DNA of 64,000 bases from Alteromonas sp. MMG017 (GTDB lineage Bacteria > Pseudomonadota > Gammaproteobacteria > Enterobacterales > Alteromonadaceae): assembly GCF_018100795.1 (NCBI RefSeq), contig NZ_JAGJDY010000004.1:248001-312000 (forward strand), in the 5' to 3' direction. This document shows, in pieces, positions 17,452 to 27,723 of this stretch. The notes under the pieces were generated by a model. It saw only the letters and a program-made list of their open reading frames with translations, ran no database searches and had not been told where the DNA came from. Made by a program: the position numbers and the translations under genes. Within the stretch, counting starts at the first letter, position 1; each line of letters starts with the position of its first letter.

Positions 17452-17638
17452 TATCCTTATCACCTAAAAAATAACGTAATAAAAAACTTAAATTTCATAC
17501 CCTTAATATCACTTTGATAAAAATAGAGTTTTTAAATAAATTAAAAATCATAAAAGGTTAATTTCTTGCATAGCAATATTGTGCATGTAAATCCGTAATC
17601 ACAACCTTGTAGCGATAATTGGTTTATAAAGGGACTTA

Positions 17639-19006
17639 ATGAAACCAAATACCGATGTCTTATTTGCATTAGACGACATTCCAACAGTAAACCAATCTAT
17701 TACTGCCGCGTTGCAACATATATTAGCTTGCTTCGTAGGTATTATTACCCCGTCGCTGATTATTGGCACTGCTTTAGGGCTTGAATCCGAAATACCTTAT
17801 CTTATTAGTATGTCGCTGTTTGTTTCAGGCGTGGCGACTTTTATTCAAGCAAAAACCTTTGGCCCAGTCGGCTGCGGCTTAATTGCAGTACAAGGCACCA
17901 GCTTTGCGTTCATCAGCGCGTTACTAATAGCCGGGCTGTCTATTAAAGCTAAAGGGGGTAGCAAAGAAGAAATACTCTCTACTCTATTGGGTGTGTGTCT
18001 TCTCGGCGCTTTCATCGAAATTATCGTGAGTTTTTTTATTAATAAAATAAAGCGGGTAATCACGCCTTTAACCACGGGGATTGTTATTACTACTATTGGT
18101 ATTAGCCTTATAAAGGTAGGCATCACTGATTTAGCTGGCGGGTTTGGTAGCACGAACTTTGGCAGTATAGAAAACCTTGCGCTTGGGCTATTTGTACTTG
18201 TTATCATTATTGCGCTGAACGTTTCTAGTAACCCTTGGGTAAGACTTTCCGGCATCATGATAGGCATGATTTTAGGCACTATCGTTGCGTCTGTCTTAGG
18301 CTGGGTCTCATTTGCAAGCTTGGCCGAACAACCTATTGTCAGTATTCCCATTCCTTTTAAGTATGGAATTAATTTTGACCTCGATATATTCATTCCTATC
18401 GCGCTTATTTATTTTCTTACCGCACTAGAAACCTCCGGCGACCTTACAGCTAACAGCTTGTTTTGTGGCTTACCAATAAAGGGCCCTAAATACCTAAAAA
18501 GAATTAAAGGCGGCATTTTAGCCGACGGCATTAATTCGGCCATTGCAGCCATATTCAATACCTTTCCAAATACCACATTTGGGCAGAACAACGCTGTTAT
18601 TCAATTAACCGGCGTAGCAAGCCGGCATGTGGGCTTTTATGTGGCGGCCATGCTAGTCATTTTAGGCTTGTTTCCCATTATCGGCGGCGCACTTCAATTA
18701 ATGCCTAAACCTGTACTTGGCGGTGCAACACTGGTTATGTTCGCCACCATTGCCGTAGGCGGTATTAAGATATTGGCTAGCGAGCCTATCGATCGTCGAA
18801 AGTCACTTATTATCGCGACCTCGCTAGGCACTGGGTTAGGAGTGCTGATGGTACCCGATGCTATACAAGGCTTACCTGTAGCCTTTAAAAACGTGCTGTC
18901 CTCCTCGGTCACATCTGCGGGCTTTACCGCCATTATTATGAGTATTTTAATTCCAGAGAATAAAGTTACGAAACCAGAAAACACTGATGCTTCGCTGTCA
19001 CCGTGA
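17639..19006 (+). CDS. Purine (xanthine/uric acid-type) permease, NCS2 family
   Basis: A 455-residue inner-membrane protein with about 12 to 14 hydrophobic segments, the length of XanQ, UacT and relatives. Family features include the QHILACFVGIITPSLIIG stretch near the N-terminus, the GTSFAFIS segment, a conserved acidic residue in ALETSGDLTAN (about residue 265) and the NCS2 signature around TFGQNNAVIQLTGVASRHVG (about residues 312-331). Such carriers import purine bases with protons. Sequence alone does not settle xanthine against uric acid or guanine. A TonB-dependent receptor gene follows on the same strand after 185 bases, so the two may form an uptake locus. Confidence 0.9.
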   Translation: MKPNTDVLFALDDIPTVNQSITAALQHILACFVGIITPSLIIGTALGLESEIPYLISMSLFVSGVATFIQAKTFGPVGCGLIAVQGTSFAFISALLIAGLSIKAKGGSKEEILSTLLGVCLLGAFIEIIVSFFINKIKRVITPLTTGIVITTIGISLIKVGITDLAGGFGSTNFGSIENLALGLFVLVIIIALNVSSNPWVRLSGIMIGMILGTIVASVLGWVSFASLAEQPIVSIPIPFKYGINFDLDIFIPIALIYFLTALETSGDLTANSLFCGLPIKGPKYLKRIKGGILADGINSAIAAIFNTFPNTTFGQNNAVIQLTGVASRHVGFYVAAMLVILGLFPIIGGALQLMPKPVLGGATLVMFATIAVGGIKILASEPIDRRKSLIIATSLGTGLGVLMVPDAIQGLPVAFKNVLSSSVTSAGFTAIIMSILIPENKVTKPENTDASLSP

Positions 19007-19025
19007 GTAGAAAAAATCAAACAAC

Positions 19026-19046
19026 AGTCGAAATAAAAGTTCGACT
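19026..19046. promoter_or_regulatory. Palindrome upstream of the TonB-dependent receptor gene
   Basis: AGTCGAA and TTCGACT form a perfect 7-bp inverted repeat with 7 bases between, 145 bases before the receptor start. No T run follows, so it is not a standard terminator. The size and symmetry suit a dimeric regulator site, which is a guess. Confidence 0.3.
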
Positions 19047-19191
19047 AACACAACTAGAAAAATTGCCTTGTTGAGCCGTGCATTACAACAACCAAACTGT
19101 ATACGCCCACCAATTAAAGCAATAAAGGCGTGAACGATTTAATACATAACTAAAGAAGCGCATAGCGCGATAACACACACTAGGCAGCTCA

Positions 19192-21741
19192 ATGAAAACA
19201 TTTACGCATAAAACCCTCTACTTAACGATGCTTTCGCTCTTTGCTTCATACTCGAGTGCTACCTTGGCACAAGAGCCACCGAGTGATGAAGACATGGAAA
19301 CCATTTCAATTACTGGGGTAAAAGACCTTAACTCACTCATTCCGATAGAATCGAAAAGCGCATTTGGCTTAGACAAGTCGTTAGTAGAAACACCCCGATC
19401 GGTTACCGATATTAGTTCAGACCTAATAGAAGCTTACGGATTGCGCTCGGTGGATGATTTAGTCCGCATCACCCCTGGAGCCTTCACCAGCTCGTTTTTT
19501 GGTATTCAAGGCGCCATGGATATTCGTGGTGAATCGGCCGATAACTACTTTCGTGGCTTTAGGCGAATTGCCAACCCAGGTGCGTTTAAAACTAATATTC
19601 GTGGGGCAAAAGGGTTGGAAGTGATGCGCGGGCCGGTTAGCCCTTTATATGGAAATGGTAGCGTAGGCGGGCAGTTAAATTACTCACCAAAATCGGCAAA
19701 ATCAGATGCCACTAAATACTTTGATGAAGCCACCGGCGAAATCCACTTAACCCTTGGCACATACGATCAAAAAATTCTTGCTATAGAGGGCGGTACGCCT
19801 TTCATGCTTGGCGATAAACAAGCAGGCGTGTACATTTTTGCTGAAGCAGAAGATTCAGGCTCTTATTACGATAACTACGAACCAACGAATGAAATTGTAC
19901 AAGTGGCGCTAGATGTCGATTTAACCGATAACACTTTGATGGAATTTGGGTTTCAATACCAAACCTCTGATGCCATTCAAGTGCCAGGCTGGAACCGGGT
20001 AACCCAAGACTTAATTGATAATGGCACCTACATTACAGGTGCACCCGTGGCTAAGAATTCAGATAACCCTATTGGGGCAGATAGACTACTGCCTCAAGAA
20101 TCGGGTTTTATCTCGCCATTTGCGCCTTACTTCATTAACTCGTCGTTTTCAGGCGTAGGCACCTTTTGTAGCCCAGGCACGGCAGATAACAGTAACTACA
20201 CCTATAACGCTATGCTGCTTTCTTGCCCAGGAGTGGCTGACGGTATTGAAAATGCTTATGCGCTCAGTAACCCTGGCACCGCTCAAATCGATCATAAAAC
20301 AACCTTTATAGACGACATTGATTTTGCCGACTCAACAGCATTCACTGCGTACTTAGACTTTACGACCTATTTGTCTGACGACATGACGTGGAAAAACCAG
20401 TTTTATTACGATTACATGGATCACACCAAGTTCCAGAGCTGGGGCTTTACTGCTGATTATCCTGGGGCCGAAGCCATGGAGTTCAGGTCGAGCCTAAACT
20501 TCGAAACTTTCCACGATAATGCCACTATCCAGCATATTACCGGCATTAGTATTCGTAACGAAGATCTTGACTACAACCATGCGTACTACGACGAAACTTT
20601 CGATTTTCGAGATATTATCGTAGGGCCAACCCCTGACGATAGAATTGATTGGGCGGTAGATGACCCCTATGAAGATGCCACCATTATTTACGATGAAGAC
20701 GGTAACCCTACCGGCATTGATGGCACAGTAAGAAGAAACTACAACGAAGAACAAGTTTCTACCATGCTTAACGCGGGCCTGTTTTATATTGCCGATATTA
20801 CGCTAGAGTCTTGGAGTATCTTGCTTGGCGCTAGGTACGATTATTTCGATGTTGAATCTGAAGACCAAGCCATTTCCTTGTTAGGCATTCCTTTTGGCGA
20901 TGGCGAAGTACATACCGATACCGAATCTGCGTTTAGTTACAACGTGAGCGTGTCGTACAAGATGGAATCAGGATTCGTGCCTTACGCCACTTACGCCGAA
21001 TCTAGTTCGCTAAGCACTAACCAACTTGGCGGCATTATTCCAAGTAGTGTGGATAACGGTGAGTATTTGGCCGAATCAACCTTAGCCGAGCTAGGGATTA
21101 AATACAGCAGCGACGATGAATCACTCTATGCCGCCCTTGCCGTATTTGATCAGGAAAAAACCGACCGAATTGGCCAAACCTCTGCGTTAGTAGCCGTATA
21201 CAGTGAAGGGGTTGAATTTGAAGCCCGCGCTATCTTAAATGAAAGTTTCTCGCTTACCGCGACCGCCACCCACATTGAAACCACCGAGGTGAGTGATGGT
21301 GCGTTAGCTGTAATCAATGGCGCTGACTTTGCGGCCCAAAATGGTCTTGAAGCGTACCAGGTTTATGGTGGACGTATTGCAGGGGACAGATCGACATTTG
21401 TTGGCGAAGGTGTAGAGCTTGACCGTGGTGGTCTGCCTGACAACACTGTGAGCTTGTTTTTGAATTACAACAAGCCATTAGAGAGAGGCAGAGTAACGGC
21501 TAGTCTTGGCTTTGGGTGGGCCGATGAAACTTACACCGATGTACTGGAAACCATATTACTGCCTAGTTACATGGTATGGACCGGCTCAGTGGGCTATGTT
21601 GCCGAGAATTACCGCATACTACTTAGCGTAAACAACTTGTTCGAAGAGGAATATTACACGTCTGCCGACTTGTTCGACTCGGTCGTGGTTAAACCTTCTG
21701 AAGGCCGAACGGGTTCAATCATGTTTAGTTATTCTTTCTAG
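19192..21741 (+). CDS. TonB-dependent outer-membrane receptor (siderophore-receptor type)
   Basis: An 849-residue protein with a signal peptide (about residues 1-27, ending TLAQ). The TonB-box region (METISITGV) is followed by a plug domain: TPRSVTDISSDLIEAYGLRS, FRGFRRIANPGAF and GLEVMRGPVSPLYGNGSVGG. The beta-barrel ends in MFSYSF with the terminal Phe needed for assembly. The layout is that of FhuA/FecA-type receptors, powered by TonB-ExbBD. A cysteine pair in FCSPGT and LLSCPG (about residues 323 and 344) probably makes an extracellular loop disulfide. No siderophore genes and no clear Fur box are near. The ligand is unknown; the upstream purine permease raises the possibility of a nucleobase-related substrate. 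Confidence 0.88.
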   Translation: MKTFTHKTLYLTMLSLFASYSSATLAQEPPSDEDMETISITGVKDLNSLIPIESKSAFGLDKSLVETPRSVTDISSDLIEAYGLRSVDDLVRITPGAFTSSFFGIQGAMDIRGESADNYFRGFRRIANPGAFKTNIRGAKGLEVMRGPVSPLYGNGSVGGQLNYSPKSAKSDATKYFDEATGEIHLTLGTYDQKILAIEGGTPFMLGDKQAGVYIFAEAEDSGSYYDNYEPTNEIVQVALDVDLTDNTLMEFGFQYQTSDAIQVPGWNRVTQDLIDNGTYITGAPVAKNSDNPIGADRLLPQESGFISPFAPYFINSSFSGVGTFCSPGTADNSNYTYNAMLLSCPGVADGIENAYALSNPGTAQIDHKTTFIDDIDFADSTAFTAYLDFTTYLSDDMTWKNQFYYDYMDHTKFQSWGFTADYPGAEAMEFRSSLNFETFHDNATIQHITGISIRNEDLDYNHAYYDETFDFRDIIVGPTPDDRIDWAVDDPYEDATIIYDEDGNPTGIDGTVRRNYNEEQVSTMLNAGLFYIADITLESWSILLGARYDYFDVESEDQAISLLGIPFGDGEVHTDTESAFSYNVSVSYKMESGFVPYATYAESSSLSTNQLGGIIPSSVDNGEYLAESTLAELGIKYSSDDESLYAALAVFDQEKTDRIGQTSALVAVYSEGVEFEARAILNESFSLTATATHIETTEVSDGALAVINGADFAAQNGLEAYQVYGGRIAGDRSTFVGEGVELDRGGLPDNTVSLFLNYNKPLERGRVTASLGFGWADETYTDVLETILLPSYMVWTGSVGYVAENYRILLSVNNLFEEEYYTSADLFDSVVVKPSEGRTGSIMFSYSF

Positions 21742-21750
21742 CGCAAACAT

Positions 21751-21787
21751 CGACCACCACCTCACATAAAAAGTGGTGGTCGTTTTT
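21751..21787 (+). terminator. Rho-independent terminator after the TonB-dependent receptor gene
   Basis: The stem CGACCACCAC / GTGGTGGTCG is followed by five T residues, 9 bases after the receptor stop codon. Confidence 0.85.
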
Positions 21788-21825
21788 ACCTACCTGCGCT
21801 TTTTTTATCTACCAGCAATCATCTA

Positions 21826-22623
21826 TCATCGTAAACGACAGCGAAAAACTAGCATTACTGCCGCTATTATAAAGAGTGCAACGCTATTAGGCGCGCTAAC
21901 ACTTGAGATTTGCTGTGTTGAAACTTGGTTAAAACGAAAATACAGCATAGCATCGGCAACCGTCTCTCGACTTGTTATCCCATCATCAAAGGTCTCATAA
22001 TAATCGAAAGATCCACCGCCAGATTTCCCATTATCAATGGTACCGTCATCTATCCATAAAATTTCTTGTAACCAATCGGGTTGGGGCTCACCAACGCCAG
22101 GGACAGGCCGAAAGTCAGTTAAAAAATCTATCAAGCTATCTGAAATACCGAAAGCAAATTTTTTGTTTATAAAAGTCTCTTCGCCATTAACTATAGTTTC
22201 GTGCTGTTCAGTATCTTTCAGCCCAAAACTGTCAGGAACAGCATCACCATATTCATCAATACCACCGCCATACTCTAAAAATTCATCGGTCACGTAACTG
22301 TCGTACATGGCGTTATAATCATAGTCACCAGAGAGTGTGTAACTTTTGCCTAGAATTTCAAAAAATGTGGTTAACGCGCCTGGGTCACTATCTATATTAT
22401 TCCACCAATAATATGAAGTTTCTTCTCGCCCACCTATGGCACGTTCGGTATCCATAATCATGTAACCGCTAATTTTAGCGCCTATCACTGATGAGTCCCA
22501 AAAGCTTCCGACTATATTGTCAATATCAGTAACCTTGCCTTCAAATGAAAATTTCACTAAAGCCGCTGATGATGAAAACGACATCATCAATGTGAATAGA
22601 ATTATTACGTTACGCTTCAACAT
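21826..22623 (-). CDS. Secreted protein with a PEP-CTERM-like C-terminal sorting signal
   Basis: A 265-residue protein with an N-terminal signal peptide (about residues 1-21, ending SSSAA). The end has a short VSAP motif, a hydrophobic segment (NSVALFIIAAVMLVF) and a basic tail (RCRLR), which together resemble the PEP-CTERM exosortase signal in its Alteromonadales variant. The mature middle begins ALVKFSFEGKVTDIDN, a form common in PEP-CTERM proteins, and is acidic and rich in aromatic residues and glycine. No exosortase gene is in the window. The role may be in the extracellular matrix or cell surface. Function is unknown; the sorting call is based on the tripartite tail only. Confidence 0.6.
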   Translation of the reverse strand: MLKRNVIILFTLMMSFSSSAALVKFSFEGKVTDIDNIVGSFWDSSVIGAKISGYMIMDTERAIGGREETSYYWWNNIDSDPGALTTFFEILGKSYTLSGDYDYNAMYDSYVTDEFLEYGGGIDEYGDAVPDSFGLKDTEQHETIVNGEETFINKKFAFGISDSLIDFLTDFRPVPGVGEPQPDWLQEILWIDDGTIDNGKSGGGSFDYYETFDDGITSRETVADAMLYFRFNQVSTQQISSVSAPNSVALFIIAAVMLVFRCRLR

Positions 22624-22958
22624 GCTCTTTCCCTTTGACTATTCCGCTCATATAGGTATTTGTACCCGTGCCTACACAAACGCCAAATTAGACTTTAGTA
22701 TAATAAATAAACAGTGCAGCGCTAGTAGTTAAATGGTGTAAAAGGGGCAATCACATAGATTAGCTTTGACGGTCAGTTCAATACTGAACGTCACTATTGC
22801 ACCCGAATTGGCACACTAAACAACAAACTATACGAGCAAAATGTGCCTGCTTCTTCTTGTATTCGTCACTCCTATAACAATCTATTTACAACCTAAAGTC
22901 GAAAATACCTAGAAAGTGCGTCATCGTACTCCTTTACAATATGATTGAGGGTGACGCC
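22624..22958. other. Intergenic region between divergent genes
   Basis: This stretch separates the PEP-CTERM-like gene (minus) from the DUF2855 gene (plus) and must hold both promoters. I see no open frame with a ribosome-binding site, no strong hairpin and no repeat. Confidence 0.5.
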
Positions 22959-24056
22959 ATGACAACCGTAACCAGTACGCAGATATGGGTGAAGAAAGAT
23001 AAAATTGACGACACCCAAGTGGTAGACAAAACATTGTCTATCGATGATTTAGCGGAAGATGAAGTTTTGCTTGAAACCGATAGCTTTGGTTTTTCAGCCA
23101 ATAATATTACCTATGCAGCATTGGGCTTTACTATGGGCTACTGGGGTTTCTTTCCTGCTGATGAAGATTACGGCATTGTGCCTGTATGGGGCTTTGCTAC
23201 GGTTGTCGCCTCCAATCATGCTGATGTTAAAGCAGGCGAAAAAATCTTTGGCTATCTTCCAATGGCAAGCCATTGGGTAATTAAGGCAGGAAAAGTAGCA
23301 CCCCACGGATTTTCTGATATACACGAAAACCGCAAAAGTATTAGCCCCGTGTACGACCAATATCTACGCTGTGCCGTCGACCCTGGTTATGACGCCAGCC
23401 GTGAAGCGTGGCAGTTAAATTTTCGCCCCTTATATATGACTTCGTTTGTGTTGGATGACTTTGTGGATGAATTTAGCCAAGGTGAGTCGTTATTACTTTC
23501 AAGTGCATCTAGCAAAACCGCATTGGGCACCGCTCAACTGCTTAAAGATCAAAAAAGTCACAGACATGCTAATTATCAAGTAATAGGGTTAACCTCTGCG
23601 TCAAATGTAGACATGGTGAAGGCATCGGGATGCTACGATCAGGTATTTAGCTATGACGATGTAGAAACTTTATCTAAAGATCACCAGTACTGGCTACTTG
23701 ATTTTGCCGCCAATGGCTCTTTGATTGAGTCACTCGGCGATACACTTGGTGATAAGCTTTCAAAAGTGACGCTAATTGGTGCGACTGACTGGAAAGCCGA
23801 GCAAAAACCGAACAAGAAAGCCTTAGATGCAGAGATATTTTTTGCACCAGCTCGGGTAAAACAACGCCAGCAGGAATGGGGACACGATGGCTTTTTAGCA
23901 AAATACGCAAAGGCCTGGCAGGGTTTTGCAGGCAAAGTTCAAGATACCTTTTTTGAACAAGGACACACGGGCTCTCAGCAAATTGTTGCCTTATATTCCG
24001 ACACCTTAAACGGCACCGCCGACACCAAAGCACTAAACGTGGTTCGCTTTAACTAG
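22959..24056 (+). CDS. DUF2855 family protein
   Basis: The product is 365 residues from the ATG at 22959, which has the ribosome-binding site GAGGGTGA; an ATG at 22941 lies before that site and would add six residues. The sequence resembles DUF2855: TQIWVKKDKIDDTQVVDKTL at the N-terminus, a GYLPMASHWVIKAG segment and a C-terminal half with Rossmann-like strands (YQVIGLTSASNVDMVKASG). The fold is similar to medium-chain dehydrogenases and quinone reductases, but the usual nucleotide glycine motif is replaced by SSASSKTALGTAQLL. The biochemical role is not known. It is a single gene upstream of ompR. Confidence 0.8.
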   Translation: MTTVTSTQIWVKKDKIDDTQVVDKTLSIDDLAEDEVLLETDSFGFSANNITYAALGFTMGYWGFFPADEDYGIVPVWGFATVVASNHADVKAGEKIFGYLPMASHWVIKAGKVAPHGFSDIHENRKSISPVYDQYLRCAVDPGYDASREAWQLNFRPLYMTSFVLDDFVDEFSQGESLLLSSASSKTALGTAQLLKDQKSHRHANYQVIGLTSASNVDMVKASGCYDQVFSYDDVETLSKDHQYWLLDFAANGSLIESLGDTLGDKLSKVTLIGATDWKAEQKPNKKALDAEIFFAPARVKQRQQEWGHDGFLAKYAKAWQGFAGKVQDTFFEQGHTGSQQIVALYSDTLNGTADTKALNVVRFN

Positions 24057-24201
24057 TTGGCTTTTGTTTACCTTAGCGACGTTATATAAACCTATATCTG
24101 ACACTATTTGTAACAAAGAGGGGAAGGCTTTCATGCATTCCTCTCTTTTGTATTTGGTGACGAGTCGTTATAGTGAGGAAAACTATTACTAAAGGCATAT
24201 C

Positions 24202-24924
24202 ATGGGTCAGGAAACGTCCAAAATTCTCGTTGTCGATGATGACATGCGCCTTCGTAGCCTACTTGAACGCTATTTAGTGGAACAAGGGTATCAGGTGCGA
24301 AGCGCTGGAAATGCAGAGCAAATGGATAGACTGCTTGAACGCGAGAACTTCCACCTTATGGTGCTAGACCTAATGCTTCCTGGCGAAGATGGCTTGTCTA
24401 TTTGTCGTCGCTTACGTCAAGCCGGTAGCGAACTTCCTATTATCATGCTTACCGCAAAAGGCGATGAAGTAGACAGAATTATTGGCCTTGAAATGGGTGC
24501 CGATGACTACTTGCCTAAGCCATTCAATCCTCGAGAGTTACTTGCACGGGCGAAGGCAGTATTACGTCGACGCAGTAGTGAAGCTCCTGGTGCGCCGTCT
24601 AAAGACGTTCAAGTTATCGAATTTGGCGAATACAAACTAAATTTGGCTACCCGAGAAATGACGGCTGGCACTACCCCCCTTACCCTCACCAGCGGTGAAT
24701 TTGCGGTATTGAAGTCTTTAGTTACCCACCCTAGAGAGCCATTGTCACGCGATAAGCTGATGAATCTTGCTCGCGGGCGAGACTACAGTGCGCTTGAGCG
24801 TAGTATTGATGTTCAGGTATCTCGACTGCGTAGAATGCTAGAGAAAGACCCCGCTAACCCAAGGTATATTCAGACCGTTTGGGGCTTAGGCTATGTATTC
24901 GTACCCGATGGTGAGCAGGCATAA
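24202..24924 (+). CDS. ompR: Two-component response regulator OmpR
   Basis: The 240-residue product has a receiver domain (about residues 6-120): acidic pocket VVDDDMRLR, phosphoacceptor Asp in VLDLMLPGEDG (about residue 56), the TAKG segment and Lys in DDYLPKPFNPREL. A winged-helix DNA-binding domain follows (LTLTSGEFAVLKSL to IQTVWGLGYVFVPDG). It closely resembles enteric OmpR, which controls porin genes in response to osmolarity and pH. It is followed by envZ after 44 bases, the standard operon. Confidence 0.95.
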   Translation: MGQETSKILVVDDDMRLRSLLERYLVEQGYQVRSAGNAEQMDRLLERENFHLMVLDLMLPGEDGLSICRRLRQAGSELPIIMLTAKGDEVDRIIGLEMGADDYLPKPFNPRELLARAKAVLRRRSSEAPGAPSKDVQVIEFGEYKLNLATREMTAGTTPLTLTSGEFAVLKSLVTHPREPLSRDKLMNLARGRDYSALERSIDVQVSRLRRMLEKDPANPRYIQTVWGLGYVFVPDGEQA

Positions 24925-24968
24925 ATAACCATGGGAAAAATGGGTTGTTTAGATAGGCTGGTGAAGTA

Positions 24969-26285
24969 GTGCGTCTGGTTCCTCAAAGTGCATTTGGCCA
25001 AACAGTAATGCTAATTGGCGTACTTTTGCTTATTAACCAAGTCGTCTCTTATCTGTCTGTTACTTATTATTTTATTCAGCCGAGTTACCAACAAATTAAC
25101 AGCCTACTTGCCACGCAAGTAAAATCGGTATTAGCGGAAGACTTATTAGTCAGTAATGACGACAGCAGAGCCCGCTATTACGACAAAACCGACATTCAAA
25201 TACTCGATGCCAGCAAAGCGCGAACCAAAGGCTTAGAAAGCGCGGTCTATTATGGGTTTATGTCGTCCCAAGTAAGCAAACAAATTGAGCAACTTGCCGA
25301 TGTTCGCATTAGCACCGTTTCGCAAAAAACCGACGCCAGCGCACCCTATACAGTATGGATCTCGTTGTCTCGCTACCCCGACACCTGGATTGCTATTCCC
25401 ATAACCGGCTTAAACGAAGCGAATATTTCACCGTTAACTATGTATTTGATGGTGATAGGTATATTAAGTGTGGCGGGTGGTTGGCTATTTGTACGGCGCA
25501 TGACCATGCCACTGTCTTCTTTGCAAAAAGCAGCATTAGCGGTAGGTAAAGGCGAACACCCCGCGCCGCTTAAAGAGCAAGGCAGCACGGAAATGATTCA
25601 AGTTACCCGCGCCTTCAACCGAATGAATCAAGGCATAAAGCAACTAGAGCATGACAGAACCTTGATGACGGCAGGTATATCCCACGATTTACGTACTCCG
25701 CTGACACGCATTCGCCTTGCATCTGAAATGCTGCCTGAATCCCAAAACTGGATAAAAGATGGCATTGTTAACGATATTGAAGATATGAATGCCATTATCG
25801 ATCAATTCATCGACTACGCCCGCTACGATACAGAAGAGATAAAAGAAAACACCGATCTAAACAGTCTTATTATTGAACTGGCTCAAGCGCGGCATATTGA
25901 AGAGAAGCATCATATCGCGTTGAAACTTAACGATATTCCCTTGCTTGATTTACGCCGCGTGGCCATGAAGCGGGTTATTGATAATATTATCGAGAACGCC
26001 TTTCGTTATGGCTCTGACAATATAGTTATCTCCACTTTTTATAACCGAAATGAAAAGCGGGTTTACTGTAAAATTCGCGACTTTGGCCCTGGCATTCCCG
26101 CAGCAGAATTAGAGCATGTGTTTATGCCCTTCGCGCAAGGCGACAAAGCCCGAAGTACATCGGGCTCTGGTTTAGGTTTATCAATTATAAGGCGTATTGT
26201 AGAAGCCCATGGTGGCGGTGTGGAACTGCGCAATCACCCACAGCAAGGCTTAATTGCAGAGTTCTATTTACCCCTTCATGCGTAA
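24969..26285 (+). CDS. envZ: Sensor histidine kinase EnvZ
   Basis: The 438-residue product begins at a GTG. Two membrane helices (about residues 10-35 and 160-180) flank a periplasmic domain of about 120 residues. A HAMP linker and the DHp helix with phosphoacceptor His in [18 protein letters not shown] follow, then the ATPase domain with the N box [18 protein letters not shown] and the [18 protein letters not shown] region. It phosphorylates and dephosphorylates OmpR. The stop overlaps the end of the convergent MFS gene by 10 bases. Confidence 0.93.
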   Translation: MRLVPQSAFGQTVMLIGVLLLINQVVSYLSVTYYFIQPSYQQINSLLATQVKSVLAEDLLVSNDDSRARYYDKTDIQILDASKARTKGLESAVYYGFMSSQVSKQIEQLADVRISTVSQKTDASAPYTVWISLSRYPDTWIAIPITGLNEANISPLTMYLMVIGILSVAGGWLFVRRMTMPLSSLQKAALAVGKGEHPAPLKEQGSTEMIQVTRAFNRMNQGIKQLEHDRTLMTAGISHDLRTPLTRIRLASEMLPESQNWIKDGIVNDIEDMNAIIDQFIDYARYDTEEIKENTDLNSLIIELAQARHIEEKHHIALKLNDIPLLDLRRVAMKRVIDNIIENAFRYGSDNIVISTFYNRNEKRVYCKIRDFGPGIPAAELEHVFMPFAQGDKARSTSGSGLGLSIIRRIVEAHGGGVELRNHPQQGLIAEFYLPLHA

Positions 26286-27451
26286 CCGTGCTGTTTCACC
26301 ATTCGGCTATAAGCCCATGCAGCAACCCACAACATACACCCGCCCATAGGTATTACCCAAAACGCGGTAGTAAGGGGCACATAGTTGGCCCACAAGCCTG
26401 TTGAAAATGAGGCTACTTGCACGCCAGTAGAGTTACCAATAATACAAATGCCAGATAATACGGGCCCGTTGTCACTATCAATATTCATAGCTGCCGATAA
26501 CATAAGTGGAAATAACCCACCTAAGCCTAGCCCTAACAGTAAATTACCTGCGCCCATACTGTACAGGTCGGTCATAAGCTTAATGGCAAACACACCGCAC
26601 AACGACGCTGTCGCCAAAATAACGATAAGACGATGTACCGACATAAATCGCAATAAAAAAGGAAAAACCAAACGGCTTATTACCATACCCGCCGTAAAAC
26701 ACGCGAGTAGGTTTCGAGATTGTTCACCGGTAAACCCAATGCCGTTTTGCGCATAGCTTACAAACCAATTAGCGTTGCCAAACTCTACCGCACCGTAGCC
26801 AAAACTAAGCAGCGCCATAAAAATAAAGATAGGTTGTCTAATTACCGCACCAAAATTAAGGGTTTTACGCTGCGCTTTTGGTTGCCCGCGAAGTAATTTA
26901 GCTTGAGAGTGCGCTGCCATAAAGGTGTACGCCGACAGGGCTAGCATAAATAATGCGAGCACCTGAATAGGCCTACGCCAATTTTCTTCCTGAAGATAAA
27001 GCAAGGTTACAAAAAACGAAGCGGCAAAGGTCCCCAAGCTGAACATAAAGTCCATCAGCCCCATCATGGTAAAGCGCTTTTCTTCGTACAGGCGTGCAAT
27101 TAGGGTATGCCCAATAGTAAAAATTGTGGAACTGACTATGCCTATCACTACGGCCACCACCAATACCCATTGCCACCCTTGCAGTGACGATATGATCAGC
27201 AGTAAAACAGCGTTTATACCTAGCAGCGATGCTAACAATGGCATGTAATCAAAGCGACTTACGTACTTTCCGCCTACTACGGCGCCCACCATCATACCCA
27301 ATGAGAAAAGCGAGAAGAACAAACCACTTACCAACTCTGACATACGTAGATCGGCAGCAATATCTGGAAGTAAAATACCCCATAATATAAACAACATACC
27401 CAGTAAGAAAAAACCGGAAAATATAACAACAGTAATAGGACGACGGCTCAT
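26276..27451 (-). CDS. Major facilitator superfamily transporter
   Basis: A 391-residue inner-membrane protein with about 12 hydrophobic helices arranged in two halves. Conserved MFS elements include the cytoplasmic loop [15 protein letters not shown] after helix 2. The sequence has no feature that names a substrate; its style is like sugar or small-molecule importers of the FucP/TsgA kind, which is only an impression. The ATG at 27451 has an AAGGAG ribosome-binding site five bases upstream. It is a single gene, convergent on envZ. Confidence 0.8.
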   Translation of the reverse strand: MSRRPITVVIFSGFFLLGMLFILWGILLPDIAADLRMSELVSGLFFSLFSLGMMVGAVVGGKYVSRFDYMPLLASLLGINAVLLLIISSLQGWQWVLVVAVVIGIVSSTIFTIGHTLIARLYEEKRFTMMGLMDFMFSLGTFAASFFVTLLYLQEENWRRPIQVLALFMLALSAYTFMAAHSQAKLLRGQPKAQRKTLNFGAVIRQPIFIFMALLSFGYGAVEFGNANWFVSYAQNGIGFTGEQSRNLLACFTAGMVISRLVFPFLLRFMSVHRLIVILATASLCGVFAIKLMTDLYSMGAGNLLLGLGLGGLFPLMLSAAMNIDSDNGPVLSGICIIGNSTGVQVASFSTGLWANYVPLTTAFWVIPMGGCMLWVAAWAYSRMVKQHGYA

Positions 27452-27644
27452 CCATGCTCCTTTACAAACAGGGTTCTAAACGAAATAGTGCAATATTTTG
27501 GTGTAGCAGGGCATGATTTGTAGTTAAGAGACTTACTACAACGTTTTTTGATTTTTTGTTTGGAGCACATTTTTAACGTGAAAACGTTATCGACTACCAA
27601 GGACGCTACAGTACGCCTTTAGTATAAGTCGCGCAAGATAGGAG

Positions 27645-27680
27645 ACGAAAAAAGCCCGCGGCTAAGCGCGAGCAAAATAT
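27645..27680 (-). repeat. Second copy of the pckA terminator
   Basis: These 36 bases match 28870-28905 at 34 positions, including the loop GGCTAAG. On the minus strand the copy reads as a stem with one mismatch followed by TTTTTT, so it could still terminate. It marks the far edge of the decayed segment. Confidence 0.75.
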
Positions 27681-27723
27681 TCTTTGATCTAATCTTTGAT
27701 AACCCCCGAGACCAAGACTGTAG

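Noticed and set aside
17845-18393. A 182-codon minus-strand frame opposite the purine permease
   Set aside because: The permease is clear by motif and length; the opposite frame mirrors its hydrophobic codons and has no ribosome-binding site.
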